Of a stretch of DNA of 53,081 nucleotides, positions 1 through 8,365 are shown one piece after another. The notes beneath the pieces are model-generated. The model was not told where the DNA came from, did no database searches, and was given only the letters and a program-made list of their open reading frames with translations. Where the stretch lies: assembly GCF_009739465.1 (NCBI RefSeq), contig NZ_WHOM01000033.1:1-53081 (forward strand), written 5' to 3'. The DNA comes from Streptomyces apocyni (GTDB taxonomy: Bacteria; Actinomycetota; Actinomycetes; Streptomycetales; Streptomycetaceae). How positions within the stretch are numbered: position 1 is the stretch's first letter; the number at the start of each line of letters is the position of its first letter. A program made the position numbers and the translations under genes.

Positions 1-480
1 AATCGGGTGACACCACGAGAGCGGAACGGTCAGACGGAATAGGTCCAACCGTTCACAGCGTCCTCGCTGTGTTGCCTACCCGCCACTGGCCGGTAGGACT
101 TTTTCAAAGGAACCTCGTCCCAGCCGTGATGGCTGGTAACGGGGTATCAACATATCTGGCGTTGACTTTTGGCACGCTGTTGAGTTCTCAAGGAACGGAC
201 GCTTCCTTTGTACTCACCCCGGTTTCCCTGGGCTTTCCTCCGGGCGCTTCCCTTCGGTGTTCCAAACTCTACCAGGACTTTTTCCGCTTCCTGACCACGG
301 TGTCTGCGAGCATGCAGAAGCCGAATCCAGGGATAGGATCGAGCAGATAGGTGCTGCCGGAGCCTCGCGCTTGTTTGCGCGGTGCGGCGTCAAGCAGGAG
401 TACGACAGTACAGCGCCCTCCACGGGCGACGCAAATCGCTTCCGGTGCGTTGGTACGTCTGTCAACGGGGAGCAGTCATG
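1..480 (-). promoter_or_regulatory. rRNA operon leader and promoter region; 16S gene off the left edge
   Basis: Read on the minus strand, about 1-220 matches the Streptomyces rrn leader as I remember it: GAGTACAAAGGAAGCGTCCG, then CCTTGAGAACTCAACAGCG, then CCAGATATGTTGATACCCCG, ending in GGTGTCACCCGATT at the window edge. In Streptomyces rrn operons that last stretch lies a few tens of bases before the 16S 5' end. The GAGAACTCAACAG block near 179-193 is the usual leader box linked to antitermination and processing. About 220-480 should hold the multiple rrn promoters. Small reading frames here are not genes. Leader identity is from memory of the family; exact promoter positions are uncertain. 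Confidence 0.85.
266..295 (-). promoter_or_regulatory. candidate rrn promoter nearest the leader
   Basis: On the minus strand a -10-like TAGAGT (266-271) lies 18 bp from a GTCAGG -35-like hexamer (290-295), just upstream of the conserved leader. The arrangement suits the most gene-proximal rrn promoter, but the -35 match is poor. Confidence 0.35.
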
Positions 481-580
481 GGGAACCGGGACTTCCCATG
501 ACTTACCCTTCTGAACAGTGCGCCGTCCAGGACAGGTAGTGACGGCGTGTATGACTCTCCACCCCCTGGGAGGCTCCCCT

Positions 581-1030
581 ATGACAACTGTGACGTCACC
601 CCTTCGTGGACGCGCCATCGGGCTCGCTGAGGTACCCGACCCGGTGTTCGCCGGTGCGATGGTCGGCCCCGGTATGGCGATTGATCCCGCGCGCGAGGCT
701 TCGGAGGCCGTCGCCCCCGTTGACGGCGTCGTTGTCTCGCTGCATCCCCACGCGTTCGTCGTCGTCGACGCCGCGGGTCACGGGGTGCTCACGCACCTCG
801 GCATCGACACCGTCCAGCTCAACGGCGAGGGCTTCGAGCTGCTCGTCAACAAGGGTGACACCGTGCAGCGCGGCCAGGCCGTGGTGCGCTGGGACCCCGC
901 CGCTGTCGAAGCGGCCGGGAAGTCGCCGGTATGCCCGGTCGTGGCGCTCGAGGCCACGGCTGAATCCCTCTCCAACGTCGTAGAGGACAGCGATGTGAAG
1001 GCTGGAGACGAGCTCTTCAGCTGGAGCTGA
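581..1030 (+). CDS. crr: PTS glucose-type IIA component (IIA-Glc / Crr)
   Basis: 149-aa cytoplasmic phosphocarrier. IIA-Glc takes phosphate from HPr on a histidine, passes it to the IIB domain of a sugar permease, and in many bacteria signals carbon status. The family histidine pair is present: H57 in HPHAFV and H72 in THLGIDTV, the latter matching the phosphorylated His of E. coli IIA-Glc. GIDTVQLNGEGF is a hallmark. The length fits a stand-alone IIA. ATG 581 is chosen because GGGAGG (568-573) lies 7 bp upstream; an in-frame start at 518 adds non-conserved sequence. ptsI follows 83 bp later; no ptsH is present, as usual in Streptomyces, where HPr is encoded elsewhere. Confidence 0.93.
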   Translation: MTTVTSPLRGRAIGLAEVPDPVFAGAMVGPGMAIDPAREASEAVAPVDGVVVSLHPHAFVVVDAAGHGVLTHLGIDTVQLNGEGFELLVNKGDTVQRGQAVVRWDPAAVEAAGKSPVCPVVALEATAESLSNVVEDSDVKAGDELFSWS

Positions 1031-1113
1031 CGCCCGCGCCGCGGAACGCGGTGGCGGCAGGTACGACATCCATCGCGACGGTTGGGTCCGTCGCATCTAT
1101 CGGAGACGGTGAA

Positions 1114-2784
1114 ATGGAGACAACGCTGCGAGGCGTCGGTGTGAGCCACGGTGTGGCGATCGGCGAGGTTCGGCACATGGGAACCGCGGTTCTCGAGCCG
1201 CCGGCCAAGCAGATTCCCGCGGAGGAGGCTGAGCGCGAACAGGGGCGCGCTCGGCAGGCGGTCGAGGCTGTGGCGGCCGACCTCATCGCGCGCGGCAATC
1301 TGGCTGGTGGCGAGGCGCAGCATGTGCTCGAGGCTCAGGCGATGATCGCCCAGGACCCCGAGCTCATGGCCGACGTCGACCGTCGGATCACCGTCGGCAG
1401 CACGGCGGAGCGTGCGGTGTATGACGCGTTCTCGCACTACCGGGAACTGCTCGCCGGTGCCGGTGAGTACATGGCCGGGCGGGTGGCCGACCTGGATGAC
1501 GTGCGGAACCGGATCGTGGCCCGGCTGCTGGGTGTGCCGATGCCGGGTGTGCCGGACAGCGACGAGCCGTATGTGCTGATCGCGCGGGACCTTGCTCCGG
1601 CCGACACCGCGCTGCTCGACCCAACGCTGGTGCTCGGGTTCGTCACCGAGGAGGGCGGGCCGACCAGTCACTCCGCGATTCTCGCGCGGGCGCTCGGAGT
1701 GCCCGCGGTGGTGGCGCTGCCGGGCGCGGGCGAGCTGGCCGAGGGCGCGGTGATCGCCGTGGACGGGAGCACCGGGGACATCTTCGTGAACCCGAGCCCG
1801 GAGAAGCGGGCCGAGCTGACTCGGGCCGCTGAGGAGCGCAAGGCCGCGCTCGCGTCGTCGAGTGGGCCGGGTGCCACGTCCGACGGTCACAAGGTGCCGC
1901 TGCTGGCCAATGTCGGCGGTCCCGCCGATGTGCCCGCGGCGGTGGAGGCGGGTGCGGAGGGCGTTGGCCTGTTCCGTACCGAGTTCCTGTTCCTGGACGA
2001 CAGCACGAAGGCTCCGTCCGAGGAGAAGCAGGTCGAGGCGTACCGCAAGGTGCTGGAGGCCTTTCCCGAGGGCCGGGTCGTGGTGCGTGCCCTGGACGCG
2101 GGTGCGGACAAGCCGCTGGACTTCCTGACTCCGGCCGATGAGCCGAACCCGGCGCTGGGTGTGCGGGGGCTGCGCTCGCTGCTTGAGCACCCGGAGGTGC
2201 TGCGGACGCAGCTGACCGCGCTGGCCAAGGCCGCCGAGGGGCTGCCGGTGTATCTCGAGGTCATGGCGCCGATGGTGGCCGACCGGATTGACGCCAAGGC
2301 GTTCGCTGACGCGTGCCGTGCGGCCGGGCTGCAGGCGAAGTTCGGTGCGATGGTGGAGATTCCGTCCGCCGCGCTGCGGGCTCGCTCGATTCTGCAGGAG
2401 GTCGAGTTCCTGTCGCTGGGCACCAACGACCTGGCGCAGTACACCTTCGCGGCTGACCGGCAGGTCGGTGCGGTGTCGCGGCTGCAGGACCCGTGGCAGC
2501 CCGCGCTGCTCGACCTGGTGGCGGCTTCGGCCGATGCCGCCAGGGCTGAGGGCAAGAGCTGTGGCGTGTGCGGTGAGGCGGCGTCGGACCCGCTGCTGGC
2601 GTGTGTGCTGACGGGGCTTGGGGTCACCTCGCTGTCGATGGGGGCCGCGTCGATTCCGTACGTCCGGGCGACGCTGGCCAAGCACACTCTCGCGCAGTGT
2701 GAGCGTGCCGCTGCCGCGGCGCGTGCCGCTGACAGCGCGGACGAGGCTCGCGCGGCGGCGCAGGCTGTGTTGTCTGGCGAGTGA
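1114..2784 (+). CDS. ptsI: PTS enzyme I (phosphoenolpyruvate-protein phosphotransferase)
   Basis: 556 aa, the normal length. Enzyme I autophosphorylates from PEP and hands phosphate to HPr, the first step of all PTS sugar uptake. The N-terminal phosphohistidine domain contains GGPTSHSAI with active H186. The C-terminal PEP-binding barrel shows GVGLFRTEFLF, EVMAPMV and the LGTNDLAQYTFAADR signature near the end. ATG 1114 is chosen for GGAGA (1102-1106) at a good distance; an upstream GTG at 1051 would add about 21 unrelated residues. Probably co-transcribed with crr and closed by the terminator at 2806-2841. Confidence 0.95.
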   Translation: METTLRGVGVSHGVAIGEVRHMGTAVLEPPAKQIPAEEAEREQGRARQAVEAVAADLIARGNLAGGEAQHVLEAQAMIAQDPELMADVDRRITVGSTAERAVYDAFSHYRELLAGAGEYMAGRVADLDDVRNRIVARLLGVPMPGVPDSDEPYVLIARDLAPADTALLDPTLVLGFVTEEGGPTSHSAILARALGVPAVVALPGAGELAEGAVIAVDGSTGDIFVNPSPEKRAELTRAAEERKAALASSSGPGATSDGHKVPLLANVGGPADVPAAVEAGAEGVGLFRTEFLFLDDSTKAPSEEKQVEAYRKVLEAFPEGRVVVRALDAGADKPLDFLTPADEPNPALGVRGLRSLLEHPEVLRTQLTALAKAAEGLPVYLEVMAPMVADRIDAKAFADACRAAGLQAKFGAMVEIPSAALRARSILQEVEFLSLGTNDLAQYTFAADRQVGAVSRLQDPWQPALLDLVAASADAARAEGKSCGVCGEAASDPLLACVLTGLGVTSLSMGAASIPYVRATLAKHTLAQCERAAAAARAADSADEARAAAQAVLSGE

Positions 2785-2805
2785 TCAGGCGCTGACCGGT
2801 TCCGA

Positions 2806-2841
2806 GGGGCGTCCCACCTGTGTGGTGGGGCGCCCCTTTTT
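2806..2841 (+). terminator. Rho-independent terminator after ptsI
   Basis: Stem 2806-2818 (GGGGCGTCCCACC) pairs with 2824-2836 (GGTGGGGCGCCCC), one G-U pair, 5-nt loop, followed by five T. It lies 22 bp after the ptsI stop. The remaining bases to 3045 show no convincing gene. Confidence 0.9.
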
Positions 2842-3045
2842 GGGGGCCCGCCTTTGTCGCGGCATCGCGAGGTGACAGCAGGGTCGCCACGGCTCTCTGT
2901 CGCGTTTTGGCCTGGAGCGCTTCGACGCCTCGGACCCGCCGCCGGAGTTCCGCCGCGCTCACTGGTGGCGTCCCAGGCGCGCGTTGGGGCCGCTTGCCGC
3001 CCACGTCGTGCATCCGCTGCCCCGAGTTGCCGCGGTAGCAGGCGA

Positions 3046-4560
3046 TTACTCGGTGGGTTCCCCGGCCGGGGCCGCCGGGTTCCGGCCGGTGTGTGTGGCG
3101 GGCCTGGTGTGGACGTACAGCTCCCGGCGGTCCTCGACCGCGAGGTGCCGGGGGAGCGGCAGCTCGTACCGTACGGGCCTGGCGTGGTCGGCCATCTGCC
3201 GCTGGGGGTTGTAGACGCTGTTGAAGCGCCACAGCATGCGGGCGAAATTCGTCTGGCCCCGCGCGAGGTTTGCCGCGAGGATCCGCGCGGCGCCGACCGC
3301 GGTCCGCAGACCGAGGTGTTTGCGGTTGATCACCGACTGGGTACGGACCAACTCCGCGTAGAACTCCTCCAGGGGCAGCGTGGTGGGCACCACGGCATGC
3401 TGGATGTCGAAGAGCCGGTAGTCGCGGGTGGTGAGCTTGCGGGCCTCGGTGTGCCAGATCTCCGTGCCCGGGTAGGGCGTCATGACCGTCAGATGCACGA
3501 TCTCCGGAACGGCCAGGGCGAACTCCCGCACGATGCGGAACCGCTCCTTGTCCCACGCCGGGTCGACGATCAGGTTGATGGCCACGGTGATGCCCAGCTT
3601 CCGGGCGACTTCGAGGGCCCGGAAGTTCTCGTCCGGACTGATGCGCTTGCGATAGAGGTCAAGGCCCTCGGCGTCGATCGCCTCCATGCCGAGGAACATG
3701 TACTTCAGACCCAGTCTCCCCCAGCGTTCGAAGATCTCGGTGTTGCGCAGCAGCACATCCGCGCGGGTCTCCAGGTAGTACCTCTTGCGGATCCGCCGAC
3801 GCTCCAGTTCAGCGGCGATGGCGTCCCCGTGTTCGGGCCGGATGAACGCCACGTCATCGACGATGAACACGTTGCGCTCACGGATGCTCGCCATTTCCTC
3901 CGCCGCGGCCTCCGGGGACGCCTTGCGGTAGCTGCGCCCGTAGAAGGTCCACGCGGAGCAGAAGGAGCAGTCCCACGGGCAGCCCCGGGTGAACTCGATG
4001 GAGGCGCAGGGGTCGAGTTCACCGATGAAGTAGCGGCGTCTGTGGCGGAGCAGATCCCTGGCGGGCCGTGGGGAGTCGATGCTGTGCAGCATCTGGGGGG
4101 CGGGGCCCCGGCCGTCGACGCTCACCACGCCCGGTACGGAGGAGACGCCGCCGTCCCGCGACGCCGTCAGCAGGGGGGCGACGACGGATTCGCCCTCACC
4201 GCGCGCGACCGCGTCGACCGCGCCGTCGGCCTGCCGCAGCACGTCGTCGGCGACGAAGGAGACGCTGTGGCCGCCGAAGAAGACGAAGACGCCGGGCAGC
4301 CTCCGCTTGGCGAGCTGGGCGATCTCGATCGCCTCGGGAATGTTGGCCAGGTAGTTCAGCGACACACCGATCGCCTCCGGCCGGAACGTCTCCAGTTCCC
4401 GGTCGAGCGCCGTGTGCGACTCCGTCTGGAGGTCGATCACACGCACCTGGTGTCCCGCATCGCGTGCGGCGCCGGCCACGCGCTCCAGTCCCAGGGGTTC
4501 CAGACGGAGAAAGATCTCCGAGTACATCAGAGCACTCGGATGGATCAGGAGCAGACGCAT
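3046..4560 (-). CDS. B12-binding radical SAM protein, HpnR-like (hopanoid C-3 methylase family)
   Basis: 504 aa. The N-terminal 150 residues form a cobalamin-binding-type Rossmann domain (MRLLLIHPSALMYSEIFLR; FFGGHSVSF). The radical SAM core follows, with cluster ligands C194, C198 and C201 in RGCPWDCSFC, and then a C-terminal extension. The opening residues and overall shape match HpnR, which uses SAM and B12 to methylate C-3 of hopanoids; close relatives act on other lipids, so the substrate is inferred. ATG 4560 has a strong GGAGGT six bases upstream. It is followed on the same strand (upstream) by an SDR, with no hopanoid biosynthesis genes nearby. It sits between two conserved housekeeping blocks, which suggests acquisition. 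Class is firm; HpnR function is moderate. Confidence 0.75.
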   Translation of the reverse strand: MRLLLIHPSALMYSEIFLRLEPLGLERVAGAARDAGHQVRVIDLQTESHTALDRELETFRPEAIGVSLNYLANIPEAIEIAQLAKRRLPGVFVFFGGHSVSFVADDVLRQADGAVDAVARGEGESVVAPLLTASRDGGVSSVPGVVSVDGRGPAPQMLHSIDSPRPARDLLRHRRRYFIGELDPCASIEFTRGCPWDCSFCSAWTFYGRSYRKASPEAAAEEMASIRERNVFIVDDVAFIRPEHGDAIAAELERRRIRKRYYLETRADVLLRNTEIFERWGRLGLKYMFLGMEAIDAEGLDLYRKRISPDENFRALEVARKLGITVAINLIVDPAWDKERFRIVREFALAVPEIVHLTVMTPYPGTEIWHTEARKLTTRDYRLFDIQHAVVPTTLPLEEFYAELVRTQSVINRKHLGLRTAVGAARILAANLARGQTNFARMLWRFNSVYNPQRQMADHARPVRYELPLPRHLAVEDRRELYVHTRPATHTGRNPAAPAGEPTE

Positions 4561-4862
4561 CGGCGGACCTCCAGAGCGGCGAGGGTGACGTGGGCCGGCC
4601 CGCGAGTGGGACCAGGGAGGGCGACAGCCTGACTTCTCCTCGACCCCCGGGACGAACGAGGACAGTCGGCCACCACTGCCGCGCCAGGGGAGACGACGAG
4701 ACCGCGGGGCGTACGCGCCATGACCGCCGGACATCGAAGGAGCCGTCACGCACCCGTTAACCGTGCGGCACCGCGTGGATGGGGCGAGGCGCCGACACGC
4801 CGCCGACGCGCGAATCGCCCCGATGGCGCAGGCTCCGCCGTGGCGGAGCGGTTCGCCGCGCT
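4561..4862. other. intergenic gap between the SDR and radical SAM genes
   Basis: 302 bp with no supportable gene; frames on both strands are low-complexity Arg/Pro. It contains the radical SAM ribosome binding site (4567-4572) and a perfect hairpin at 4832-4849. The SDR and radical SAM genes point the same way but are widely spaced, so the methylase may have its own promoter here; none is clear. Confidence 0.5.
4832..4849 (-). terminator. hairpin downstream of the SDR gene
   Basis: GCTCCGCC (4832-4839) and GGCGGAGC (4842-4849) form a perfect 8-bp stem with a 2-base loop, 14 bp after the SDR stop. There is no U tract, which is common for Streptomyces terminators. Could equally be a stability hairpin. 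Confidence 0.5.
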
Positions 4863-5678
4863 TCAGCCCAGGCGAGTGGCCAAGCGGTGGAAGAGACCGG
4901 GTGCGACCCCCTGGAACCGGGCCGGCAGCCGCAGCCAGGCCGGCAGGTAGACCTCGGCGCGCCGGTGGACCACCGCGTCGTGCACGGCCTCGGCGACGCG
5001 GACAGGAGAAACGGGGTGAGGGCGGGAGCGGTGGTACGGCCGGCCCCTCCGGGTGAAGAACGGAGTGTCGACAGCCCCGGGGATGATCATGGAAATCCCG
5101 ACCCGCGTCCCCCGCAGCTCGTACCGCAGGCTGGTGGCGAAGGTCTCCAGCGCCGCTTTTGAGGCCGCGTACACCGCCTCGTCCCGTACGCCCACGGAAC
5201 CGGCGATGGACCCGATGAACGCCAGGTGGCCGCGGTCCCGGCGCAGCATGTGCGGAAGGACGAGACGCGTCAGGTGGACCACCGCCGCGAGGTCCACGGC
5301 CAGGATCTCGTCGATCTTGTCGGCCGGCATGTGGTCGAACGGGCCGGCCCAGCCGACGCCCGCGGAGGCCACCAGGACGTCCAGGTGCCGCACATGGGTG
5401 AGGGCGGTGCTGACCAGCCGCTGATGGCTGGTCCGGTCGCGGAGATCCTCCGGCAGCGCCACGGCGCCGCACGCGTCCGCCACGCGGCCCAGGCGGCCCC
5501 GGTCCCGGCCGCTCAGCAGTACATCCCAGGCCCCCTCGGCGGCGAAGCGGGCGGCTACCGCCGCTCCGACTCCCGACGACCCACCCGTGATGAGAACGCT
5601 CGGGCACGGCACGCTCGGCGAGAGTCCCTGGACCGGGCGCTCCCGTGCGTGGCTTTTCGCATTCGTGAAAACGTTCAT
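4863..5678 (-). CDS. short-chain dehydrogenase/reductase (SDR)
   Basis: 271-aa cytoplasmic NAD(P)H oxidoreductase of the classical SDR fold. Seen: cofactor loop TGGSSGVG (31-38), VASAGVG near 103-109, and a catalytic set S157, Y170 and K174 in YAASK. IIPGAVDTPFF is the usual region after the active site. The C-terminal tail (about 230-271) is longer than in plain SDRs. Substrate unknown. ATG 5678 is the longest sensible start but its ribosome site is weak; a GTG about 22 codons in, just before PCPSVLITGG, is possible. Transcribed divergently from the glycosyltransferase and towards the radical SAM gene, so a shared lipid-modification role is possible but unproven. Confidence 0.8.
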   Translation of the reverse strand: MNVFTNAKSHARERPVQGLSPSVPCPSVLITGGSSGVGAAVAARFAAEGAWDVLLSGRDRGRLGRVADACGAVALPEDLRDRTSHQRLVSTALTHVRHLDVLVASAGVGWAGPFDHMPADKIDEILAVDLAAVVHLTRLVLPHMLRRDRGHLAFIGSIAGSVGVRDEAVYAASKAALETFATSLRYELRGTRVGISMIIPGAVDTPFFTRRGRPYHRSRPHPVSPVRVAEAVHDAVVHRRAEVYLPAWLRLPARFQGVAPGLFHRLATRLG

Positions 5679-5889
5679 GCGCTGTCCGGCATCTCCCTGT
5701 TCGCGCGCTTCATGACGTGTACGTACGCTCACTAGGTGTACAGCGAGTCCTGTTCCGGGTGTCAGCCTTACCCGCTCGGCGTTCCCCTCGCCATCACGAC
5801 GCACCCGTACGGCGGCGTGTGTCGGCGGCAGTACCGGAGAACGTGAAGGGAGGGGAGAGCCGACACGGACTGTGCGCGAGGAGGGATCT

Positions 5890-7215
5890 GTGACGGCGAA
5901 GGGAAAGCCATCCGGCGGACCGCTGTCCGTGGCGGTGCTCATCGAACTGGTCAGGTCACCGTCGTCCGGCGGCCAGGTCAAATGCTGGGAGCGTTTCGCC
6001 GAGGCGGCCGCCGAGGTGAGCCCCGCCGAACTGGGTGTCGACTTGACCTTGTACGTCCTCGGCGACCGCCACCGCGTCGAATCCCTCTCGCCCCACGTGC
6101 GGTTCGTCTCGCTCCGCCCCGTGATCAGCACGGCGTCGATCAGCCGCAAGGGGGGTGTGGACGTCTCCGACATCGCTCCCCACCACGCGGAACTCGCACG
6201 GCTGCTGCCCCGCCACGAGGTGTGGCACGTGACGCACACCCTGGCCTTCGCGTCGACCGCGGTCCGCCTCAGCCGACGGCAGCGGCGCGGCGCCCGCGAG
6301 CGCTCCGCGGGGTCCGCGGGGATGGTGGGCTCGATCCACACCGACGTCCCGGCGGTCACCGAAGCCTTCGTCCGGGCCGTGGTGGACCGGCGGCTCCGCC
6401 GCGTCCCCGTCCTGGACTCGTTCGACGCCGCCGCCCGCTGCGCGGCACTCGTACGCCGTCGCCGCGACCGCATCCTGAACGCCTGCGACCGGATCATGGT
6501 CGCCACACCGTCGCAGCAGCGGGAGCTGGCCGCGGTCGTCGGACCCGAGCGGCTCCGCCACCTGGGCAGGGGCATCGACCGGCACCGGTTCCGGCCCGAC
6601 GCCTCGGCGAGAGCCGAACTCTCCGGACACGGCGTCCCCCGGCACCGCACCACCGTTCTGTTCGCCGGGCGGGTCGACGCCTCCAAGCGGGTCCTGCTCC
6701 TCGCCGAGGCCGTCCGGCGACTGCGGGACGAGGGAAGTCCCGTCCACCTGGTCGTCGCCGGGACCGGCCCGGACGCGGCGGCGGTCTCCGCGCTTCTCGG
6801 CCCCGACGTGACGTTGCTGGGCGCGCTGCCCCAGGAACAGCTGGCGCGCGTGTGCGCCGGGTGTGACATCTTCGCCTTCCCGTCCCTGACGGAGACCATC
6901 GGCAACGTCGTCGGCGAGGCCATGGCGTGCGGAGTTCCGGTGGTCCTGCCGAACGGCACGCGCACCAACCAGTGGCTCTCCTCTCCGGGCGAGGACGGTC
7001 TGCTCGTCGACGGCGATACCCCGGGGGCGTGGGCCACGGCACTCGCCGGCCTCGTCGACGCCCCGGCGGCGCGCGCCGCCATGGGGCGACGCGCGCTGGC
7101 GACCTCCCTCGCCCGGCACCGCGGGTGGGGCCAGGTGCTGACGGACGATCTTCTGCCCGTGTGGCGGAGCGTGGCCGCGGACCAGGCCCGGGCCTGGTCC
7201 GGGGCCGGGGGCTGA
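5890..7215 (+). CDS. glycosyltransferase family 4 (GT-B fold)
   Basis: About 441 aa. The N-terminal half has SSGGQVKCWERF, a sugar-transferase start motif. The C-terminal donor-binding half has LFAGRVDASKRV, LVVAGTGPD and the E-x7-E pair E335/E343 in ETIGNVVGEAMACGVPVV. This is the retaining GT4 layout using a nucleotide sugar. Acceptor unknown; the next gene is a polytopic membrane protein and the divergent genes are an SDR and a lipid-type methylase, so a lipid or exported glycan is plausible. GTG 5890 is chosen because GAGGAGGG (5878-5885) precedes it closely; an in-frame GTG at 5872 has a poorer site. The next gene starts 4 bp after the stop. Confidence 0.82.
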   Translation: MTAKGKPSGGPLSVAVLIELVRSPSSGGQVKCWERFAEAAAEVSPAELGVDLTLYVLGDRHRVESLSPHVRFVSLRPVISTASISRKGGVDVSDIAPHHAELARLLPRHEVWHVTHTLAFASTAVRLSRRQRRGARERSAGSAGMVGSIHTDVPAVTEAFVRAVVDRRLRRVPVLDSFDAAARCAALVRRRRDRILNACDRIMVATPSQQRELAAVVGPERLRHLGRGIDRHRFRPDASARAELSGHGVPRHRTTVLFAGRVDASKRVLLLAEAVRRLRDEGSPVHLVVAGTGPDAAAVSALLGPDVTLLGALPQEQLARVCAGCDIFAFPSLTETIGNVVGEAMACGVPVVLPNGTRTNQWLSSPGEDGLLVDGDTPGAWATALAGLVDAPAARAAMGRRALATSLARHRGWGQVLTDDLLPVWRSVAADQARAWSGAGG

Positions 7216-7219
7216 CGGA

Positions 7220-8095
7220 GTGCTCGTCACCGTTCTCGCCGCGCTGGCGGCCGGTGTGTGCTTCGGCGTCGCCGGCGTACTCCAGCAGCGGGCCGCCGTC
7301 CGGCGGCCCGACGGGGACGCGCTCTCCTTCCGGCTCGTCCGGCGGCTCGCGCGGGAGCCGATGTGGCTGACCGGGATCGCTCTCGCCGTCGTGGCCTACG
7401 GTTTTCAGTCCGTCGCCCTCGCGTTCGGCCCGCTCAGCCTCGTACAACCGCTGATCATCAGTGAGCTGCTCTTCGCCATCCCGCTGTCCGCGTGGTTACG
7501 CCACCGGTCCCTGCGGGCCCGGGAGTGGCTGGGCACTCTCGCGGTGACCGCGGGGCTGGCGACCGCGCTCGGCTCCGCCCGCCCGCGCGGCGGCGACCCG
7601 GATGTCGCCCTCGGCCACTGGCTGCTCCTCCTGAGCGCCGTCGGCGCGCTCGTCGCCGTGACGCTGGCAGGCAGCCGCCGTGCGAGCGGCCCGCCCAGGG
7701 CGTCGCTGCTCGGCCTCGCCGCCGGACTTGTCATGGGTACGCAGTCGGTGCTACTCGCCGCGACCGTGGACCGGATGTCCGAGGGGGCCGTCGCCGTGCT
7801 CGTCTCCTGGCAGACGTACCTGCTCGTGGGCGCGAGCATCGGCGGCCTCGTCCTCATCCAGAGCGCCTTCCAGGCCGGACCGCTGGCCGCCGGCATGCCG
7901 GTCATCGACGCCACGGAACCGGCGGTCGCGGTCACGGTCGGTGTCGCCGTCTTCGGCGAAACCATCCACACGGGCTGGCTGCCGACTTCCCTGACCGTCG
8001 GCGGCATCGCCCTCCTGCTCTACGGCATCCTCCTCCTGGACACCTCGCCCCTCCTGGAGAAGCTGGAGCAGCCGGAGACCGCCGAAGGAAGCTAG
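7220..8095 (+). CDS. DMT-superfamily (EamA/NIPA-like) membrane transporter
   Basis: 291 aa with about nine hydrophobic segments spread along the length and short loops, typical of drug/metabolite-transporter proteins. LAAGVCFGVAGVLQQRA at the start and PLSLVQPLIISELLFAIPLSAW resemble the NIPA-like branch. GTG 7220 begins 4 bp after the glycosyltransferase stop, so translation is probably coupled and the two proteins likely cooperate, for instance by moving a precursor or product across the membrane. Substrate cannot be read. An acidic tail ends the protein. Confidence 0.7.
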   Translation: MLVTVLAALAAGVCFGVAGVLQQRAAVRRPDGDALSFRLVRRLAREPMWLTGIALAVVAYGFQSVALAFGPLSLVQPLIISELLFAIPLSAWLRHRSLRAREWLGTLAVTAGLATALGSARPRGGDPDVALGHWLLLLSAVGALVAVTLAGSRRASGPPRASLLGLAAGLVMGTQSVLLAATVDRMSEGAVAVLVSWQTYLLVGASIGGLVLIQSAFQAGPLAAGMPVIDATEPAVAVTVGVAVFGETIHTGWLPTSLTVGGIALLLYGILLLDTSPLLEKLEQPETAEGS

Positions 8096-8134
8096 TCGGC
8101 GGACGCGGCCTCGCCTCTGTCTGGCCAGACTGCG

Positions 8135-8251
8135 GTGTCCGTCCGCGAAGGAGACTGGGACGCGCAGCAGTTCGAGGCCCATCACCTCCAGGAGTACGCC
8201 GCTCGGTGTGCACGTCTCGCACCCGGACTGGCCGCCAACGCGGGCCAGTGA
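8135..8251 (+). pseudogene. possible 38-codon gene remnant
   Basis: GTG 8135 opens a protein-like frame (VSVREGDWDAQQFEAHHLQE... ending AGQ) with normal amino-acid variety, in the same frame as the transporter but after its stop. It reads like the C-terminus of a helical protein whose front is lost. No ribosome site is evident. Family not recognised. Confidence 0.2.
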
Positions 8252-8257
8252 ACCGGG

Positions 8258-8294
8258 CAGCGTTCGAGGAGCCTGCCAGGCTCCTCGAACGCTG
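8258..8294. terminator. 37-bp perfect palindrome between convergent genes
   Basis: CAGCGTTCGAGGAGCCTG (8258-8275) is the exact reverse complement of 8277-8294 with one base between. It lies between the plus-strand transporter (ends 8095) and the minus-strand gene ending at 8366, the expected place for a bidirectional terminator. No T tract. Confidence 0.6.
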
Positions 8295-8335
8295 GGGAGA
8301 AGGTCGCGCTCCCAGCGAGATCACGGAGCACCTCT

Positions 8336-8362
8336 GTGCGCGGTGTGCGCGGTGTGCGCGGT
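8336..8362. repeat. 9-bp tandem repeat x3
   Basis: GTGCGCGGT is repeated exactly three times immediately downstream of the stop of the minus-strand gene ending at 8366. See similar repeats at other gene ends in this window. Confidence 0.85.
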
Positions 8363-8365
8363 GGT

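Noticed and set aside
69..514. Small open frames on both strands
   Set aside because: They lie in the rRNA leader and promoter region, whose conserved sequence explains them.
778..2685. 635-codon minus-strand frame
   Set aside because: Antisense to crr and ptsI; Arg/His/Pro-rich shadow of high-GC coding DNA.
2854..4632. 592-codon plus-strand frame
   Set aside because: Antisense to the radical SAM gene, which has the real motifs.
5679..7082. N-terminal extension of the SDR frame over the glycosyltransferase gene
   Set aside because: Antisense to the GT4 gene; the SDR domain starts near 5678.
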